From Microvirga sp. 3-52 (GTDB taxonomy: Bacteria; Pseudomonadota; Alphaproteobacteria; Rhizobiales; Beijerinckiaceae): 64,000 nucleotides of DNA. The translations under genes were made by a program, and so were the position numbers. The notes under the pieces are model-generated. The model made no database searches, was not told where the DNA came from, and worked only from the letters and a program-made list of their open reading frames with translations. Below are positions 29,583 through 37,733 of this stretch, piece after piece. The stretch is from NCBI RefSeq assembly GCF_018383585.1, contig NZ_JAHAMK010000015.1, forward strand, positions 41,155 through 105,154. Direction: 5' to 3'. Positions within the stretch are counted from its first letter, which is position 1. The number at the start of each line of letters is the position of its first letter.

Positions 29583-30427
29583 GTCCGGGCCTCGATGTCG
29601 GCCAGAATCAACGCCCGCAGCTCGGGCGTCACCTCCGGCGTCACGCCGAACCAGCGCCGGAAACCCGGCACCGCCTGATGCAGCAGCATGCCGAGGCCGT
29701 CGACAGTCCTCAGGTTATGCGCGGCCGCGGCGGCGAGAAGGGGGGTCTCGAGCGGAACATAGACGATGTCCGCAACGGCGGCGTTGCGCGGCGCCTTGGC
29801 CAGATCGAGGGCAAGCGGCGGCTGCCCGGCCATGCCGAGCGAGGTGGTGTTGACGATGAGCTGGGCGTGCGGGAGCACCCGCCCGAGGGCCTCCCAGGCC
29901 GAGGTCTCCAGACCGACAGGGCTGGCAGGCCTGAGATCGCGGACAAGGTCCTCGGCCTTCGACAGGGTGCGGTTCGCCACGAAGATGCGCTTGCAAGGCC
30001 GGTTCTGGAGACCCGCCACCACGGCCCGGGCGGCTCCGCCGGCGCCGAGCACGAGCGCCGTTTCCACATCCCGTTCCCAGCCCGTCCCCAGGCTCGCATC
30101 CAGATGGGCCATGAAGCCGGTGACGTCGGTGTTGTCGCCCCAGAGCAGGCCGCCCTCGAACCAGAGGGTGTTCACGGCGCCCACGCGCTCCGCCTGCGCG
30201 GTGCGGCGCTCGACGCTTAAGAAAGCCATCTCCTTGTGGGGAATGGTGACATTGCCGCCGGCGAAGCCCTGGGATCGGACACTCTTCAGGAAATCCCCGA
30301 AATTCACAGGCGCTACATCGATGCGCTCATAGGAGCCGTCGAGCCCGTATCGATCGAGCCAATACCCGTGGATCAGGGGCGAGCGGGAATGCTTGATCGG
30401 ATGGCCGACGACGAAGGCCTTCGTCAT
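29579..30427 (-). CDS. aroE: Shikimate dehydrogenase
   Basis: Reduces 3-dehydroshikimate with NADPH in the aromatic amino acid pathway. 282 residues: substrate-binding HSRSPLIHGYWLDRYGLDG (about 13-31), VTIPHKE with catalytic Lys near 66, DNTDVTGF (about 98-105), and the NADP-binding GAGGAARAVVAGL with VANRTLSKAE. Starts 13 bases after the maf stop. Confidence 0.96.
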   Translation of the reverse strand: MTKAFVVGHPIKHSRSPLIHGYWLDRYGLDGSYERIDVAPVNFGDFLKSVRSQGFAGGNVTIPHKEMAFLSVERRTAQAERVGAVNTLWFEGGLLWGDNTDVTGFMAHLDASLGTGWERDVETALVLGAGGAARAVVAGLQNRPCKRIFVANRTLSKAEDLVRDLRPASPVGLETSAWEALGRVLPHAQLIVNTTSLGMAGQPPLALDLAKAPRNAAVADIVYVPLETPLLAAAAAHNLRTVDGLGMLLHQAVPGFRRWFGVTPEVTPELRALILADIEART

Positions 30428-30440
30428 TCAGAGACAGTCC

Positions 30441-31058
30441 TTAAAGAGCCAGGCAGCCGAGACGGCGCAGGGCGGCGAGAAGCGGAAGGAGAGGGAGCCC
30501 CAGGATCGTCGAATGATCTCCCTCGACCGTCTCGAAGAGATGCACCCCGAATCCTTCGAGCTGGTAAACGCCGACGCTTTTCAGCACATCGGGCCCGGCG
30601 AGGTCGAGATAAAGATCGACCGCCTCCTCGGTCAAAGGCCGCATGGCGAGATGGGCACTGCCCGAGAAGCGCTCGACCACCTGCCCGCCGATGGCGAGGG
30701 CGCCGGCCGCATGAAGGGCGTGACGCCGTCCGGACAGCCGCAGCAGCTGCGCCCGCGCCGCCGGACGGTCGGCAGGCTTGTGAAACACCTCGCCTTCGCT
30801 GTCGAGTACCTGATCGGCGCCGAGCACGACCCGTTCCGGATGGCGGCGGCTGACGGCGAGCGCCTTTTCCGCCGCGAGGCGTCCGGCCAGCGCCGGCGGT
30901 CCGAGCCCCTCATGGGCGGCCGCCTCTTCGACGGCCCGCTCATCGATATTCGAATTCTGCGTCTCGACGGGAAGACCCGCACTCACGAGCAGCGTGAGCC
31001 GGGTCGCGCTCGTGGAGGCGAGAAGCAGCTTTTCGGAATGGGTCCAGAGCGCCGGCAT
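30441..31058 (-). CDS. Maf-family nucleotide pyrophosphatase
   Basis: 205 residues. The Maf signature ASTSATRLTLL lies near 14-24, and VVLGADQVLDSEGEVFHKP (about 76-94) contains the catalytic Asp. Members hydrolyse non-canonical or unmodified nucleoside triphosphates such as dTTP, UTP or m7GTP; the substrate group cannot be told by eye. Part of the ppsR-maf-aroE-coaE-dnaQ leftward operon next to the origin. Confidence 0.92.
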   Translation of the reverse strand: MPALWTHSEKLLLASTSATRLTLLVSAGLPVETQNSNIDERAVEEAAAHEGLGPPALAGRLAAEKALAVSRRHPERVVLGADQVLDSEGEVFHKPADRPAARAQLLRLSGRRHALHAAGALAIGGQVVERFSGSAHLAMRPLTEEAVDLYLDLAGPDVLKSVGVYQLEGFGVHLFETVEGDHSTILGLPLLPLLAALRRLGCLAL

Positions 31059-31062
31059 GCCT

Positions 31063-31893
31063 TTATTCCGCGATGAAGCGCAGACGGTGGTCGCGGTAGA
31101 GATCGATGATCGCCGCTGCGGTCTCCTCGATGGACCGGCGGGTCACGTCGATCACCGGCCAGCCGTTGCGGGCGAAAAGCCGCCTGGAGGCTGCGAGTTC
31201 CTCGGCCACCGCGTCGCGATCCACATAGGAGGTGTCGTCGTCCGCGTTGAGGCTGAGGAGACGGTTCTGCCTGATCTGCACGATGCGTTCCGGCGTTGCG
31301 ACGAGGCCGACGATCAGCGCTTTCCGGGCCGTGCCCAGAACCGCCGGCGGCGGCACGCCGGGAACGAGAGGAATATTCGCCGTTTTCAGGCCGCGATTGG
31401 CGAGATAGATGGCAGTCGGCGTCTTTGAGGTGCGGCTCACGCCCACCAGGATCGCGTCGGCCTCGTCGAGATCGTGCGGCAGGTGCCCGTCGTCGTGGAG
31501 AAGGGTGAAGTTCATTGCGTCGATGCGCTTGAAATATTCCGCGTTCAGCATGTGCTGCGCGCCGGGCCGCGCGGTCGAATGGGTACCGAGATAGGAGGAG
31601 AGCAGGGCGTGCACCGGTTCGAGCACGGAGAGATGCGGCGAGCCCGTGTTGCGGCAGACCTCCTCGAGCCGTTGCGCCAGATCCTGCTCCACCAGGGTAT
31701 AGAGCACGATGCCGGGCGCGGTCTCGATTTCGCTGATCACGCGCTCGAGCTGCGTGTTGGAGCGCACGAGCGGATAGACGTGCTCGATGGCGGCCACGCC
31801 CTCGTATTGCGCCACCACCGCGCGGGCCACGGTGATCAGCGTTTCGCCGGTCGAATCCGAGACGAGATGGAGATGGAAATAGCTGCGTCCCAC
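31063..31893 (-). CDS. PEP synthetase regulatory kinase/pyrophosphorylase (DUF299)
   Basis: 276 residues of the kinase-PPPase family that controls PEP synthetase or PPDK by ADP-dependent phosphorylation. [14 protein letters not shown] (about 6-19) and the P-loop-like [18 protein letters not shown] near 147-164 are diagnostic. It is the first gene left of the origin and starts 487 bases from hemE, the position it holds next to oriC in other Rhizobiales as I recall. Confidence 0.93.
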   Translation of the reverse strand: MGRSYFHLHLVSDSTGETLITVARAVVAQYEGVAAIEHVYPLVRSNTQLERVISEIETAPGIVLYTLVEQDLAQRLEEVCRNTGSPHLSVLEPVHALLSSYLGTHSTARPGAQHMLNAEYFKRIDAMNFTLLHDDGHLPHDLDEADAILVGVSRTSKTPTAIYLANRGLKTANIPLVPGVPPPAVLGTARKALIVGLVATPERIVQIRQNRLLSLNADDDTSYVDRDAVAEELAASRRLFARNGWPVIDVTRRSIEETAAAIIDLYRDHRLRFIAE

Positions 31894-32032
31894 GGATCAG
31901 GTCTCCACGGACAAGGGCATCATGCGCAACCGGAGATCCGCCCGGAACGATACGCTGCTTGAATAATAGAGCATCGGATGAATCCCGACAGGAGGTGGCG
32001 CCTCTGAGTCCGGTGCTCAAGGAGTCGATGAG

Positions 32033-32041
32033 TGTGGATAA
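32033..32041 (-). promoter_or_regulatory. DnaA box (perfect TTATCCACA)
   Basis: TGTGGATAA on the plus strand is the exact complement of the consensus DnaA box. Weaker same-orientation TGTGG boxes lie at 32075, 32232, 32281 and 32292. Confidence 0.85.
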
Positions 32042-32194
32042 AGCGCCCGGGTCGGGAGGTCCAGGGGAGAGGCCTGTGGGATTCGCCTCGGATCATCAAC
32101 AGGGCTGCCTGTTGTGCGACATGGGAAGTGTCGAATTGGGAGAATCCGGCACGAATCAGCGGCAAGTTTTCGATTCAGGTTTGGTTAAGCTTCG

Positions 32195-32209
32195 TTAACG
32201 GGCTGTTAA
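32195..32209. promoter_or_regulatory. CtrA-type binding site 1
   Basis: TTAA-N7-TTAA, the consensus of the cell-cycle regulator CtrA, in the gap between ppsR and hemE. A third TTAA at 32185 is spaced six bases from the first half-site. Confidence 0.65.
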
Positions 32210-32253
32210 GGTTTAAGAATTCGGAAAGGATTGTGGCACGCCTGCCCCATCCG

Positions 32254-32269
32254 TTAATGAGCGGTTAAC
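32254..32269. promoter_or_regulatory. CtrA-type binding site 2 (perfect TTAA-N7-TTAAC)
   Basis: TTAATGAGCGGTTAAC has the exact seven-base spacing and the terminal C of the CtrA consensus. Confidence 0.7.
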
Positions 32270-32338
32270 GACACCGCCCGTGTGGACCGTCTGTGGACGG
32301 GGTTGCGGCTTCGTGATTCACGGCCCAAGAGAAACATC

Positions 32339-32370
32339 AGATTCTAAGATTCAAAGATTCTATTTTATTA
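32339..32370. promoter_or_regulatory. Candidate DNA-unwinding element: tandem AGATTCWA octamers
   Basis: AGATTCTA, AGATTCAA and AGATTCTA in direct tandem, followed by TTTTATTA, the most AT-rich stretch of the gap. Each octamer includes GATTC, a GANTC methylation site. It ends ten bases before the hemE start, so it also overlaps the hemE leader. Confidence 0.65.
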
Positions 32371-32380
32371 GAGAGGGCCT

Positions 32381-33418
32381 GTGAGCGAGCGTCCCACCAA
32401 AGCGATTTTGCGCGTGCTGAACGGCGAGCCGGTCTGGCCGCTGCCGATCTGGATCATGCGCCAGGCCGGCCGCTATCTGCCGGAATACCGCGAGACCCGG
32501 AAGCAGGCCGGCTCCTTCCTCGATCTCTGCTACAATCCGAGGCTTGCCGAGGAGGTGACGCTTCAGCCGATCCGCCGCTTCGGCTTCGATGCCTCGATCC
32601 TGTTCTCCGATATCCTGGTCATTCCCCATGCGCTCGGCCAGAACGTGCGCTTTGTCGAGAACGAGGGTCCCAAGCTCGATCCGGTCACCTCGCAGACGGA
32701 GCTGGCCCGGCTGGCCGAGGAGCTGCCCCTGGAGCGGCTCGAACCGGTCTTCGAGACCCTGGACCGCCTGCGCCAGTCCCTTCCCAAGGAGACGACGCTT
32801 CTCGGCTTCTGCGGTGCGCCCTGGACCGTGGCGAGCTACATGATCGCCGGGAAGGGCACGCCCGACCAGGCGCCGGCCCGGCTCACCGCCTATCGCGATC
32901 CGGTTTTCATGGATGCGCTGATCGACCGCTTGGTGCGGGCCTCCACGGCCTATCTCATCCGCCAGATCGATGCGGGCGCCGAAGCGGTCCAGATCTTCGA
33001 GAGCTTCGGGTCGGCCCTGCCGCCCGCCCTTTTCGACCGGCTGTCCCTGAACCCGATCCGCAGGATGGTCGAAGGCCTGAAAAGCGCGCGGCCACAGGCG
33101 AAGGTCATCGTGTTCGTGCGCGGCGGCGGTGCGCATCTCCACCGCTTCGCGGCCGCCGGCATCGGCGACGGGCTCGCCCTCGACTGGACGCTCGATCCCG
33201 TGAACGTGCTGCCGGGTCTTCCCGCTCATGTGGCGACCCAGGGCAATCTCGATCCGCTGGCGCTGATCGCCGGAGGCGAGGCGCTGACACGGGGTGTCGA
33301 CCATGTCCTGAACGCGGTCCGCGGACGCCCGCACATCTTCAATCTCGGGCACGGCATCCTGCCGGAGACACCGGTCGAGCACGTCGAGCAGCTCATCGCT
33401 CGCGTGCGGGGGGCATGA
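32381..33418 (+). CDS. hemE: Uroporphyrinogen decarboxylase
   Basis: Converts uroporphyrinogen III to coproporphyrinogen III in haem synthesis. 345 residues from GTG 32381, with AGAGAGG just upstream. The signature PIWIMRQAGRYLPEYRETR (about 22-40) and SDILVIPHALGQ with the catalytic Asp (about 83-94) are intact, as is FVRGGGAHL. It is the first gene right of the predicted origin and is followed one base later by hemJ. Confidence 0.97.
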   Translation: MSERPTKAILRVLNGEPVWPLPIWIMRQAGRYLPEYRETRKQAGSFLDLCYNPRLAEEVTLQPIRRFGFDASILFSDILVIPHALGQNVRFVENEGPKLDPVTSQTELARLAEELPLERLEPVFETLDRLRQSLPKETTLLGFCGAPWTVASYMIAGKGTPDQAPARLTAYRDPVFMDALIDRLVRASTAYLIRQIDAGAEAVQIFESFGSALPPALFDRLSLNPIRRMVEGLKSARPQAKVIVFVRGGGAHLHRFAAAGIGDGLALDWTLDPVNVLPGLPAHVATQGNLDPLALIAGGEALTRGVDHVLNAVRGRPHIFNLGHGILPETPVEHVEQLIARVRGA

Positions 33419-33419
33419 C

Positions 33420-33845
33420 ATGTTGTATCTCTGGATCAAGGCGTTCCACGTGATCGCCATCATCGCGTGGATGGCCGGAATGCTCTACCTGCCGCGGCTT
33501 TTCGTCTATCATTGCGAGGTACCGAAGGGCTCGATCCAGTCCGAGACGTTCAAGATCATGGAGCGGCGCCTGCTCAAGGCCATCATCAACCCGGCCATGG
33601 GCCTCACCTGGATCCTCGGCCTGATCCTGATCTGGCAGGGCGGCTGGTACACCTCCGGCTGGCTGCACGCGAAGGTGCTGCTGGTGCTGATCCTGTCCGG
33701 AGTGCACGGGTTCCTGTCGAAGACCGTGAAGGTTTTCGCGGCCGACGCGAATGTGCGCCCGGCGAAATTCTACCGGATGATCAACGAGGTCCCGACGGTT
33801 CTCATGATCGGCATCGTGATCCTGGTGATCGTGAAGCCGTTCTGA
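33420..33845 (+). CDS. hemJ: Protoporphyrinogen IX oxidase HemJ
   Basis: An integral membrane protein of 141 residues with about four hydrophobic spans. WIKAFHVIAIIAWMAGMLYLPRLFVYH carries the conserved His10 and Met/Tyr pattern of HemJ, and the WLHAKVLLVLILSGVHGF segment holds the conserved Lys and second His. HemJ oxidises protoporphyrinogen IX without flavin HemG/HemY. Next to hemE with a one-base gap, so the two form a haem operon leaving the origin. Confidence 0.92.
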   Translation: MLYLWIKAFHVIAIIAWMAGMLYLPRLFVYHCEVPKGSIQSETFKIMERRLLKAIINPAMGLTWILGLILIWQGGWYTSGWLHAKVLLVLILSGVHGFLSKTVKVFAADANVRPAKFYRMINEVPTVLMIGIVILVIVKPF

Positions 33846-33876
33846 TTTCGAGATTGCGTCATGTCAGGCTCTGACT

Positions 33877-33965
33877 CGTCATGGCCGGGTCTGTCCCGGC
33901 CATCCCGACGGGAAGAGCGCCGAGCTTTTCGGATCGGGATCACCGGCACAGGGCCGGTGATGACG
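33877..33965. repeat. Two-hairpin intergenic repeat, full copy, inverted
   Basis: CGTCATGGCCGGG...CCCGGCCATC precedes GATCACCGGC...GCCGGTGATGACG, so the two hairpins appear in reversed order: the element lies in the opposite orientation to most copies. Confidence 0.85.
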
Positions 33966-34134
33966 GGGGTCATGGTCCGCCCAGGGCGGCGCTCACGAGG
34001 TTGTTTTCCAAACCCCCTTGAGCCCTGGCGCGAATAAGGCTAAACAGGAGTCCTCTTCCTCAAAGACAGGTGCGCTGCACGGGGCCTCCACGGCTCTCTC
34101 AAGTCACTCTCGTGAACTGGGCGGCCCTGTCGAA

Positions 34135-34187
34135 CGTTTCCCTTAATCTCCCCCGCGTACAGCCCCATCTGCCCGCGCCTTTACCCC
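34135..34187 (+). promoter_or_regulatory. C-rich, G-poor rho leader segment (candidate rut site)
   Basis: By hand count about 27 C and 7 G in 53 bases, directly upstream of rho. Rho loads on C-rich G-poor RNA and represses its own gene in E. coli. The rest of the 356-base hemJ-rho gap holds the repeat at 33877 and nothing else I can name. Confidence 0.35.
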
Positions 34188-34201
34188 GAGAGTGTTCCCC
34201 G

Positions 34202-35467
34202 ATGAGGGAAATCAAGCTTCAAGACCTGAAATCCAAATCCGCCACCGAACTCATCACCTTCGCCGAAGAGCTCGAGGTCGAGAACGCCAGCACCATGCGC
34301 AAGCAGGAGCTCATGTTCGCCATCCTCAAGCAGCTGGCGGCCCGCGAGGTGGAAATCATCGGCGCAGGCGTCGTCGAGGTGCTGCAGGACGGCTTCGGCT
34401 TCCTGCGCTCGGCCGATTCGAACTACCTGCCCGGGCCCGACGACATCTATGTCTCGCCCAGCCAGATCCGCAAATTCGGCCTGCGCACCGGCGACACCGT
34501 GGACGGCCCGATCCGCGGCCCGAAGGAGGGCGAGCGCTATTTCGCCTTGCTCAAGGTCAACACGATCAATTTCGAGGATCCCGAGAAGATCCGGCACAAG
34601 GTCCATTTCGACAACCTGACGCCGCTCTTCCCGCACGAGCGCTTCAATCTCGAGATCGCCGATCCGACGCGCAAGGACTTCTCGCCGCGGATCATCGACA
34701 TCGTGTCGCCCATCGGCAAGGGCCAGCGCGCGCTCATCGTGGCGCCGCCGCGCACCGGCAAGACCGTGCTGATGCAGAACGTGGCGCAGTCGATCACCAC
34801 CAACCATCCCGAATGCTACCTCATCGTGCTGCTCATTGACGAGCGCCCGGAGGAGGTGACCGACATGCAGCGCTCGGTGAAGGGCGAGGTCGTGGCCTCC
34901 ACCTTCGACGAGCCGGCGACCCGCCACGTGCAGGTGGCCGAGATGGTGATCGAGAAGGCCAAGCGCCTCGTGGAGCATGGCCGCGACGTGGTCATTCTGC
35001 TCGACTCGATTACGCGCCTGGGCCGCGCCTACAACACGGTGGTGCCTTCCTCCGGCAAGGTGCTCACCGGCGGTGTCGACGCCAACGCCCTGCAGCGCCC
35101 GAAGCGCTTCTTCGGTGCGGCGCGCAACATCGAGGAGGGCGGTTCGCTCACCATCATCGCGACCGCGCTCATCGACACCGGCTCGCGCATGGACGAGGTG
35201 ATCTTCGAAGAGTTCAAGGGCACGGGCAACTCGGAAATCATCCTCGACCGCAAGGTCGCTGACAAGCGCACGTTCCCGGCCATCGACATCACCCGCTCCG
35301 GCACCCGTAAGGAAGAGCTGCTGGTGCCGAGCGACACGCTCAAGAAGATGTACGTGCTGCGCCGCATCCTCAACCCGATGGGCACGGTCGACGCCATCGA
35401 GTTCCTGCTCGACAAGCTGCGCCAGACCAAGTCGAACAGCGAGTTCTTCGACTCGATGAACACCTGA
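34202..35467 (+). CDS. rho: Transcription termination factor Rho
   Basis: Rho is the hexameric RNA helicase that ends transcription. 421 residues from ATG 34202; the upstream 44-codon extension is not family-like. N-terminal helix bundle about 1-45, cold-shock RNA-binding domain about 50-120 (DGFGFLRS), P-loop APPRTGKT at 181-188, the [12 protein letters not shown] segment and [17 protein letters not shown] with the Walker B Asp. The [15 protein letters not shown]-loop region is intact. A strong terminator follows. Confidence 0.98.
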   Translation: MREIKLQDLKSKSATELITFAEELEVENASTMRKQELMFAILKQLAAREVEIIGAGVVEVLQDGFGFLRSADSNYLPGPDDIYVSPSQIRKFGLRTGDTVDGPIRGPKEGERYFALLKVNTINFEDPEKIRHKVHFDNLTPLFPHERFNLEIADPTRKDFSPRIIDIVSPIGKGQRALIVAPPRTGKTVLMQNVAQSITTNHPECYLIVLLIDERPEEVTDMQRSVKGEVVASTFDEPATRHVQVAEMVIEKAKRLVEHGRDVVILLDSITRLGRAYNTVVPSSGKVLTGGVDANALQRPKRFFGAARNIEEGGSLTIIATALIDTGSRMDEVIFEEFKGTGNSEIILDRKVADKRTFPAIDITRSGTRKEELLVPSDTLKKMYVLRRILNPMGTVDAIEFLLDKLRQTKSNSEFFDSMNT

Positions 35468-35497
35468 GGCGGCTGGACCGTCCGGCTCCAATCATTG

Positions 35498-35530
35498 GCC
35501 CCATCCTCCGACCCGGAGGGTGGGGCTTTT
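35498..35530 (+). terminator. Rho-independent terminator of rho
   Basis: GCCCCATCCTCCG pairs with CGGAGGGTGGGGC around a three-base loop (one T-G pair), followed by TTTT. Confidence 0.88.
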
Positions 35531-35557
35531 GTTTGGGGGCTTCCGGTGCAGACCGGA

Positions 35558-35613
35558 CCCTCCTTCGAGAAAATCGGTTTTTGGAGACGGTCGCTTTGCG
35601 GCTCCTGACGATG
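35558..35613. repeat. Diverged partial copy of the CTCATCCTGAGGAG repeat
   Basis: CCCTCCTTCGAGA ... GAGACGGTCGCTTTGCGG CTCCTGACGATG resembles the right half of the element at 51103-51204 (CTCCTTCGAGACGGCCGCTTCGCGG). Confidence 0.5.
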
Positions 35614-35634
35614 CAGTCGGGGATTGGCTTCCCT

Positions 35635-35665
35635 CGTCATCACCGGGCTTGTCCCGGTGATGACG
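35635..35665. repeat. Single-hairpin copy of the two-hairpin repeat
   Basis: CGTCATCACCGGG ... CCCGGTGATGACG: only the outer arms remain, as one compact palindrome. Confidence 0.7.
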
Positions 35666-35709
35666 TCGTGCCTGTCATGTCCGGAAGGATGCTCCGACCT
35701 CGCCCAACG

Positions 35710-35808
35710 TCAGAACGCCCCCATGAGCGCGAGCACGATCAGGGTCAGCACGGCGGAGATCAGGAGCGAGCCTGCGCAGCCCAGCCGGTTCGAGAAGAAA
35801 AAGAACAT
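35710..35808 (-). CDS. 32-residue hydrophobic small protein
   Basis: A short frame (MFFFFSNRLGCAGSLLIS, then AVLTLIVLALMGAF) preceded by AGGAG six bases before the ATG. A single membrane helix is likely from about residue 12 to 31. I recall similar tiny FFFFSNRLGC proteins in Rhizobiales genomes, but no function. It is 35 bases from the end of the EamA transporter gene on the same strand, so it may be the last cistron of that unit. Confidence 0.6.
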   Translation of the reverse strand: MFFFFSNRLGCAGSLLISAVLTLIVLALMGAF

Positions 35809-35843
35809 CGCCGCTCCTGCGCCCTGTCGAACACGGTCTCTCC

Positions 35844-36779
35844 TCAAGTCCTCGTCGATGCGTCCGACGCAGGCTGGCTGAAGACGCCGCTCGCCAGCAC
35901 AACGCCCAGGGTCGCCAGAATTATCCCGACACGAGCGGCGGCATCCGGGATCTCGCCCAGGACCGGGATGGCGATCAGACCCGCGAGCACGATCGACAGG
36001 GGCGAGACGGCAGCGGCCCGCGAGGCGCCGAGACGATCGACGGCCATCCCGTACAGAACGATCCCGGCGACGCCCGACAGGAGACCCTGAAGCACGGCCT
36101 GCAGGACCACGGGTCCGGCCAGCCCGTCACCGATGGCATCGACCAGAGACGGAGCGCCGAAGGGCAGGAGGATCAGGAAGGACCACAAGCCGATGAGCGC
36201 CGCGGCCTGCAGGGCGGACAACCCGCTGCGGCGATAGGCATGGGTGTAGATCCCCCACAGGCAGGCCCCGGTGAGCAACAGAAGATGCCCGCGCCAGGCA
36301 TCGTTGCCGGCATAGAGCAGGCCATAGCCCCCGATGCAGGCGACGCCGATCAGGATCAGGGCGAAGCCCGCGACCCTGATCCGTCCGAGCCGCTCGCCGA
36401 AGACGAGCCAGCCGATCAGGGCCACGAAGAGCGGCATGGTGCCCGGCAGCAGCGGCCCGATCTCGGCCGCCGGGGCAAACTGCATGCCGAAGACGACGAT
36501 GAGGAAGAACGGGGCACCGGACCCGAGGAGCCCGAGGCCTTTCAGGAATCCGAGCCCCTTCGGAAACAGGCCGGTTCGCCAACTGATCGGGAGCAGCAGG
36601 AGGGCGGGCACCCCGAACCGCAGCAGGCCGATTGCGGCCGGCGGCAGATCATGCGTGACCGCATGGCGGGTGCCGACCGCCCAGACGGCCCAGATCGTCA
36701 CGGTGGCAAAGGCCGCGAGCCAGCCGATCGGGGCAGGGCGGGTTCGGACCCGAGGCGCGGAACGGGCAAGATCGGACAT
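35844..36779 (-). CDS. EamA/DMT-family transporter
   Basis: 311 residues from ATG 36779, with AAGGAG seven bases upstream. About ten hydrophobic spans in two EamA repeats (GWLAAFATVTIWAVWAVGTRHAV; later GACLWGIYTHAYRRSG) are typical of drug/metabolite exporters. LGRIRVAGFALILIGVACIGG is a family-like loop and helix. The substrate is unknown; a divergent Lrp-type regulator 121 bases away hints at amino acid export. Confidence 0.88.
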   Translation of the reverse strand: MSDLARSAPRVRTRPAPIGWLAAFATVTIWAVWAVGTRHAVTHDLPPAAIGLLRFGVPALLLLPISWRTGLFPKGLGFLKGLGLLGSGAPFFLIVVFGMQFAPAAEIGPLLPGTMPLFVALIGWLVFGERLGRIRVAGFALILIGVACIGGYGLLYAGNDAWRGHLLLLTGACLWGIYTHAYRRSGLSALQAAALIGLWSFLILLPFGAPSLVDAIGDGLAGPVVLQAVLQGLLSGVAGIVLYGMAVDRLGASRAAAVSPLSIVLAGLIAIPVLGEIPDAAARVGIILATLGVVLASGVFSQPASDASTRT

Positions 36780-36850
36780 GATGGGTCTCCTTGAGGTCCC
36801 GAGCATAAGCTTCCAGGGTCAGGCATGTCCTTGCGAAGTTGTGCTTGATG

Positions 36851-36879
36851 ATTGCGTGTTCTTGGCAGAAAATTGCGTG
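36851..36879. promoter_or_regulatory. Direct repeat in the EamA/Lrp divergent promoter
   Basis: ATTGCGTG at 36851-36858 and again at 36872-36879, spaced 21 bases (two helical turns), in the gap shared by the exporter and regulator genes. A possible Lrp-type operator; no consensus check was possible. Confidence 0.3.
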
Positions 36880-36900
36880 ATATCGAGGTTTCGCGCTGCC

Positions 36901-37410
36901 ATGCTTTATATCAATCTCGACGCCATCGATCTGCGGATCCTGAACGCGCTTCAGTCCGACGGGCGCTTGACCAACCAGGAACTGGCCGACCAGGTCGGCC
37001 TCTCGCCCTCGCCCTGCCTGCGGCGGGTCAGACGCCTGGAGCGCGACGGCTTCATCCGCACCTACCGGGCGGTGCTCGAGCGCGAGTCGGTGGGCCTCGG
37101 CCTGACCGTCTTCGTCGAGATCAAGGTCGAAAAACATTCCCGCGACAATGCACAGGCGCTCCAGCAGGCGCTCGCCGCCATGCCGGAGGTGGTGGCCTGC
37201 CACATGGTATCCGGCACGGCCGATTTCATCGTCGAGATCGTTGTGGCCAATCTCAAGGCCTACGAGAGGCTCCTGACCGAAAAGCTCCTCGTCCTGCCGA
37301 TGATTGGCGACATCCGTTCCAACTTCGCCCTCACACGGGTGAAATCCGACGCGGCCCTGCCTCTGACGCATCTCAGGCGGGATGCGGAGGGACGCGAGCC
37401 GGATTGTTGA
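36901..37410 (+). CDS. Lrp/AsnC-family transcriptional regulator
   Basis: 169 residues from ATG 36901; a frame much longer upstream is not plausible. The N-terminal helix-turn-helix is DAIDLRILNALQSDGRLTNQELADQVGLSPSPCLRRVRRLERDG (about 7-50). The AsnC ligand-binding domain follows (VFVEIKVEKH; VVACHMVSGTADFIVEIVV). It probably senses an amino acid and controls the divergent EamA exporter. The start lacks a strong Shine-Dalgarno. Confidence 0.9.
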   Translation: MLYINLDAIDLRILNALQSDGRLTNQELADQVGLSPSPCLRRVRRLERDGFIRTYRAVLERESVGLGLTVFVEIKVEKHSRDNAQALQQALAAMPEVVACHMVSGTADFIVEIVVANLKAYERLLTEKLLVLPMIGDIRSNFALTRVKSDAALPLTHLRRDAEGREPDC

Positions 37411-37464
37411 GGCTCCTCACAACGCTTCGGTCCAGGCCGGGGTCAGGTTGGGCATTCACCTGTT

Positions 37465-37555
37465 CGTCATCACCGGCCTTGTGCCGGTGATCCCGATGGA
37501 TTGAAGCACCACGCCTCTCAGCATCGGGATGGCCGGGTCAAGCCCGGCCATGACG
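37465..37555. repeat. Two-hairpin intergenic repeat, full copy
   Basis: CGTCATCACCGGC...GCCGGTGATC and GATGGCCGGGTCAAGCCCGGCCATGACG; first of a tandem pair. Confidence 0.85.
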
Positions 37556-37642
37556 GCAGGAGGAGGGGTGCACCTGGATGATGGACGACGACGGATGAGC
37601 CGCAGCCTTCCACTCCTGCCTCCACGTCGTCACCTCCTCTAC

Positions 37643-37733
37643 GGCATCACCGCGCTTGCCCCGGTGATCTCGATAAAGAAGAGCGCGACGCTTCGCAGCA
37701 TCGGGATGGCCGGCACAAGGCCGGCCATGGCGT
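37643..37733. repeat. Two-hairpin intergenic repeat, full copy
   Basis: Second of the pair, in the same orientation and slightly diverged in the left hairpin (GGCATCACCGCGCTTGCCCCGGTGATC). Confidence 0.8.

Larger units (their letters stand above)
31894..32380. other. Predicted chromosomal replication origin (oriC)
   Basis: A 487-base gap without a protein frame between ppsR (leftward) and hemE (rightward), the place of oriC in Caulobacter and several Rhizobiales. It holds a perfect DnaA box, four weaker TGTGG boxes all on the same strand, two TTAA-N7-TTAA CtrA-type sites, eleven GANTC sites, and three tandem AT-rich octamers with an AT tail. Genes on each side read away from it. This combination is strong, but no replication assay or skew plot backs it here. 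Confidence 0.85.

Noticed and set aside
37465..37733. Possible CRISPR-like array from the regular repeats
   Set aside because: Only two copies with palindromic structure of a genome-wide dispersed family, no uniform short spacers and no cas genes.
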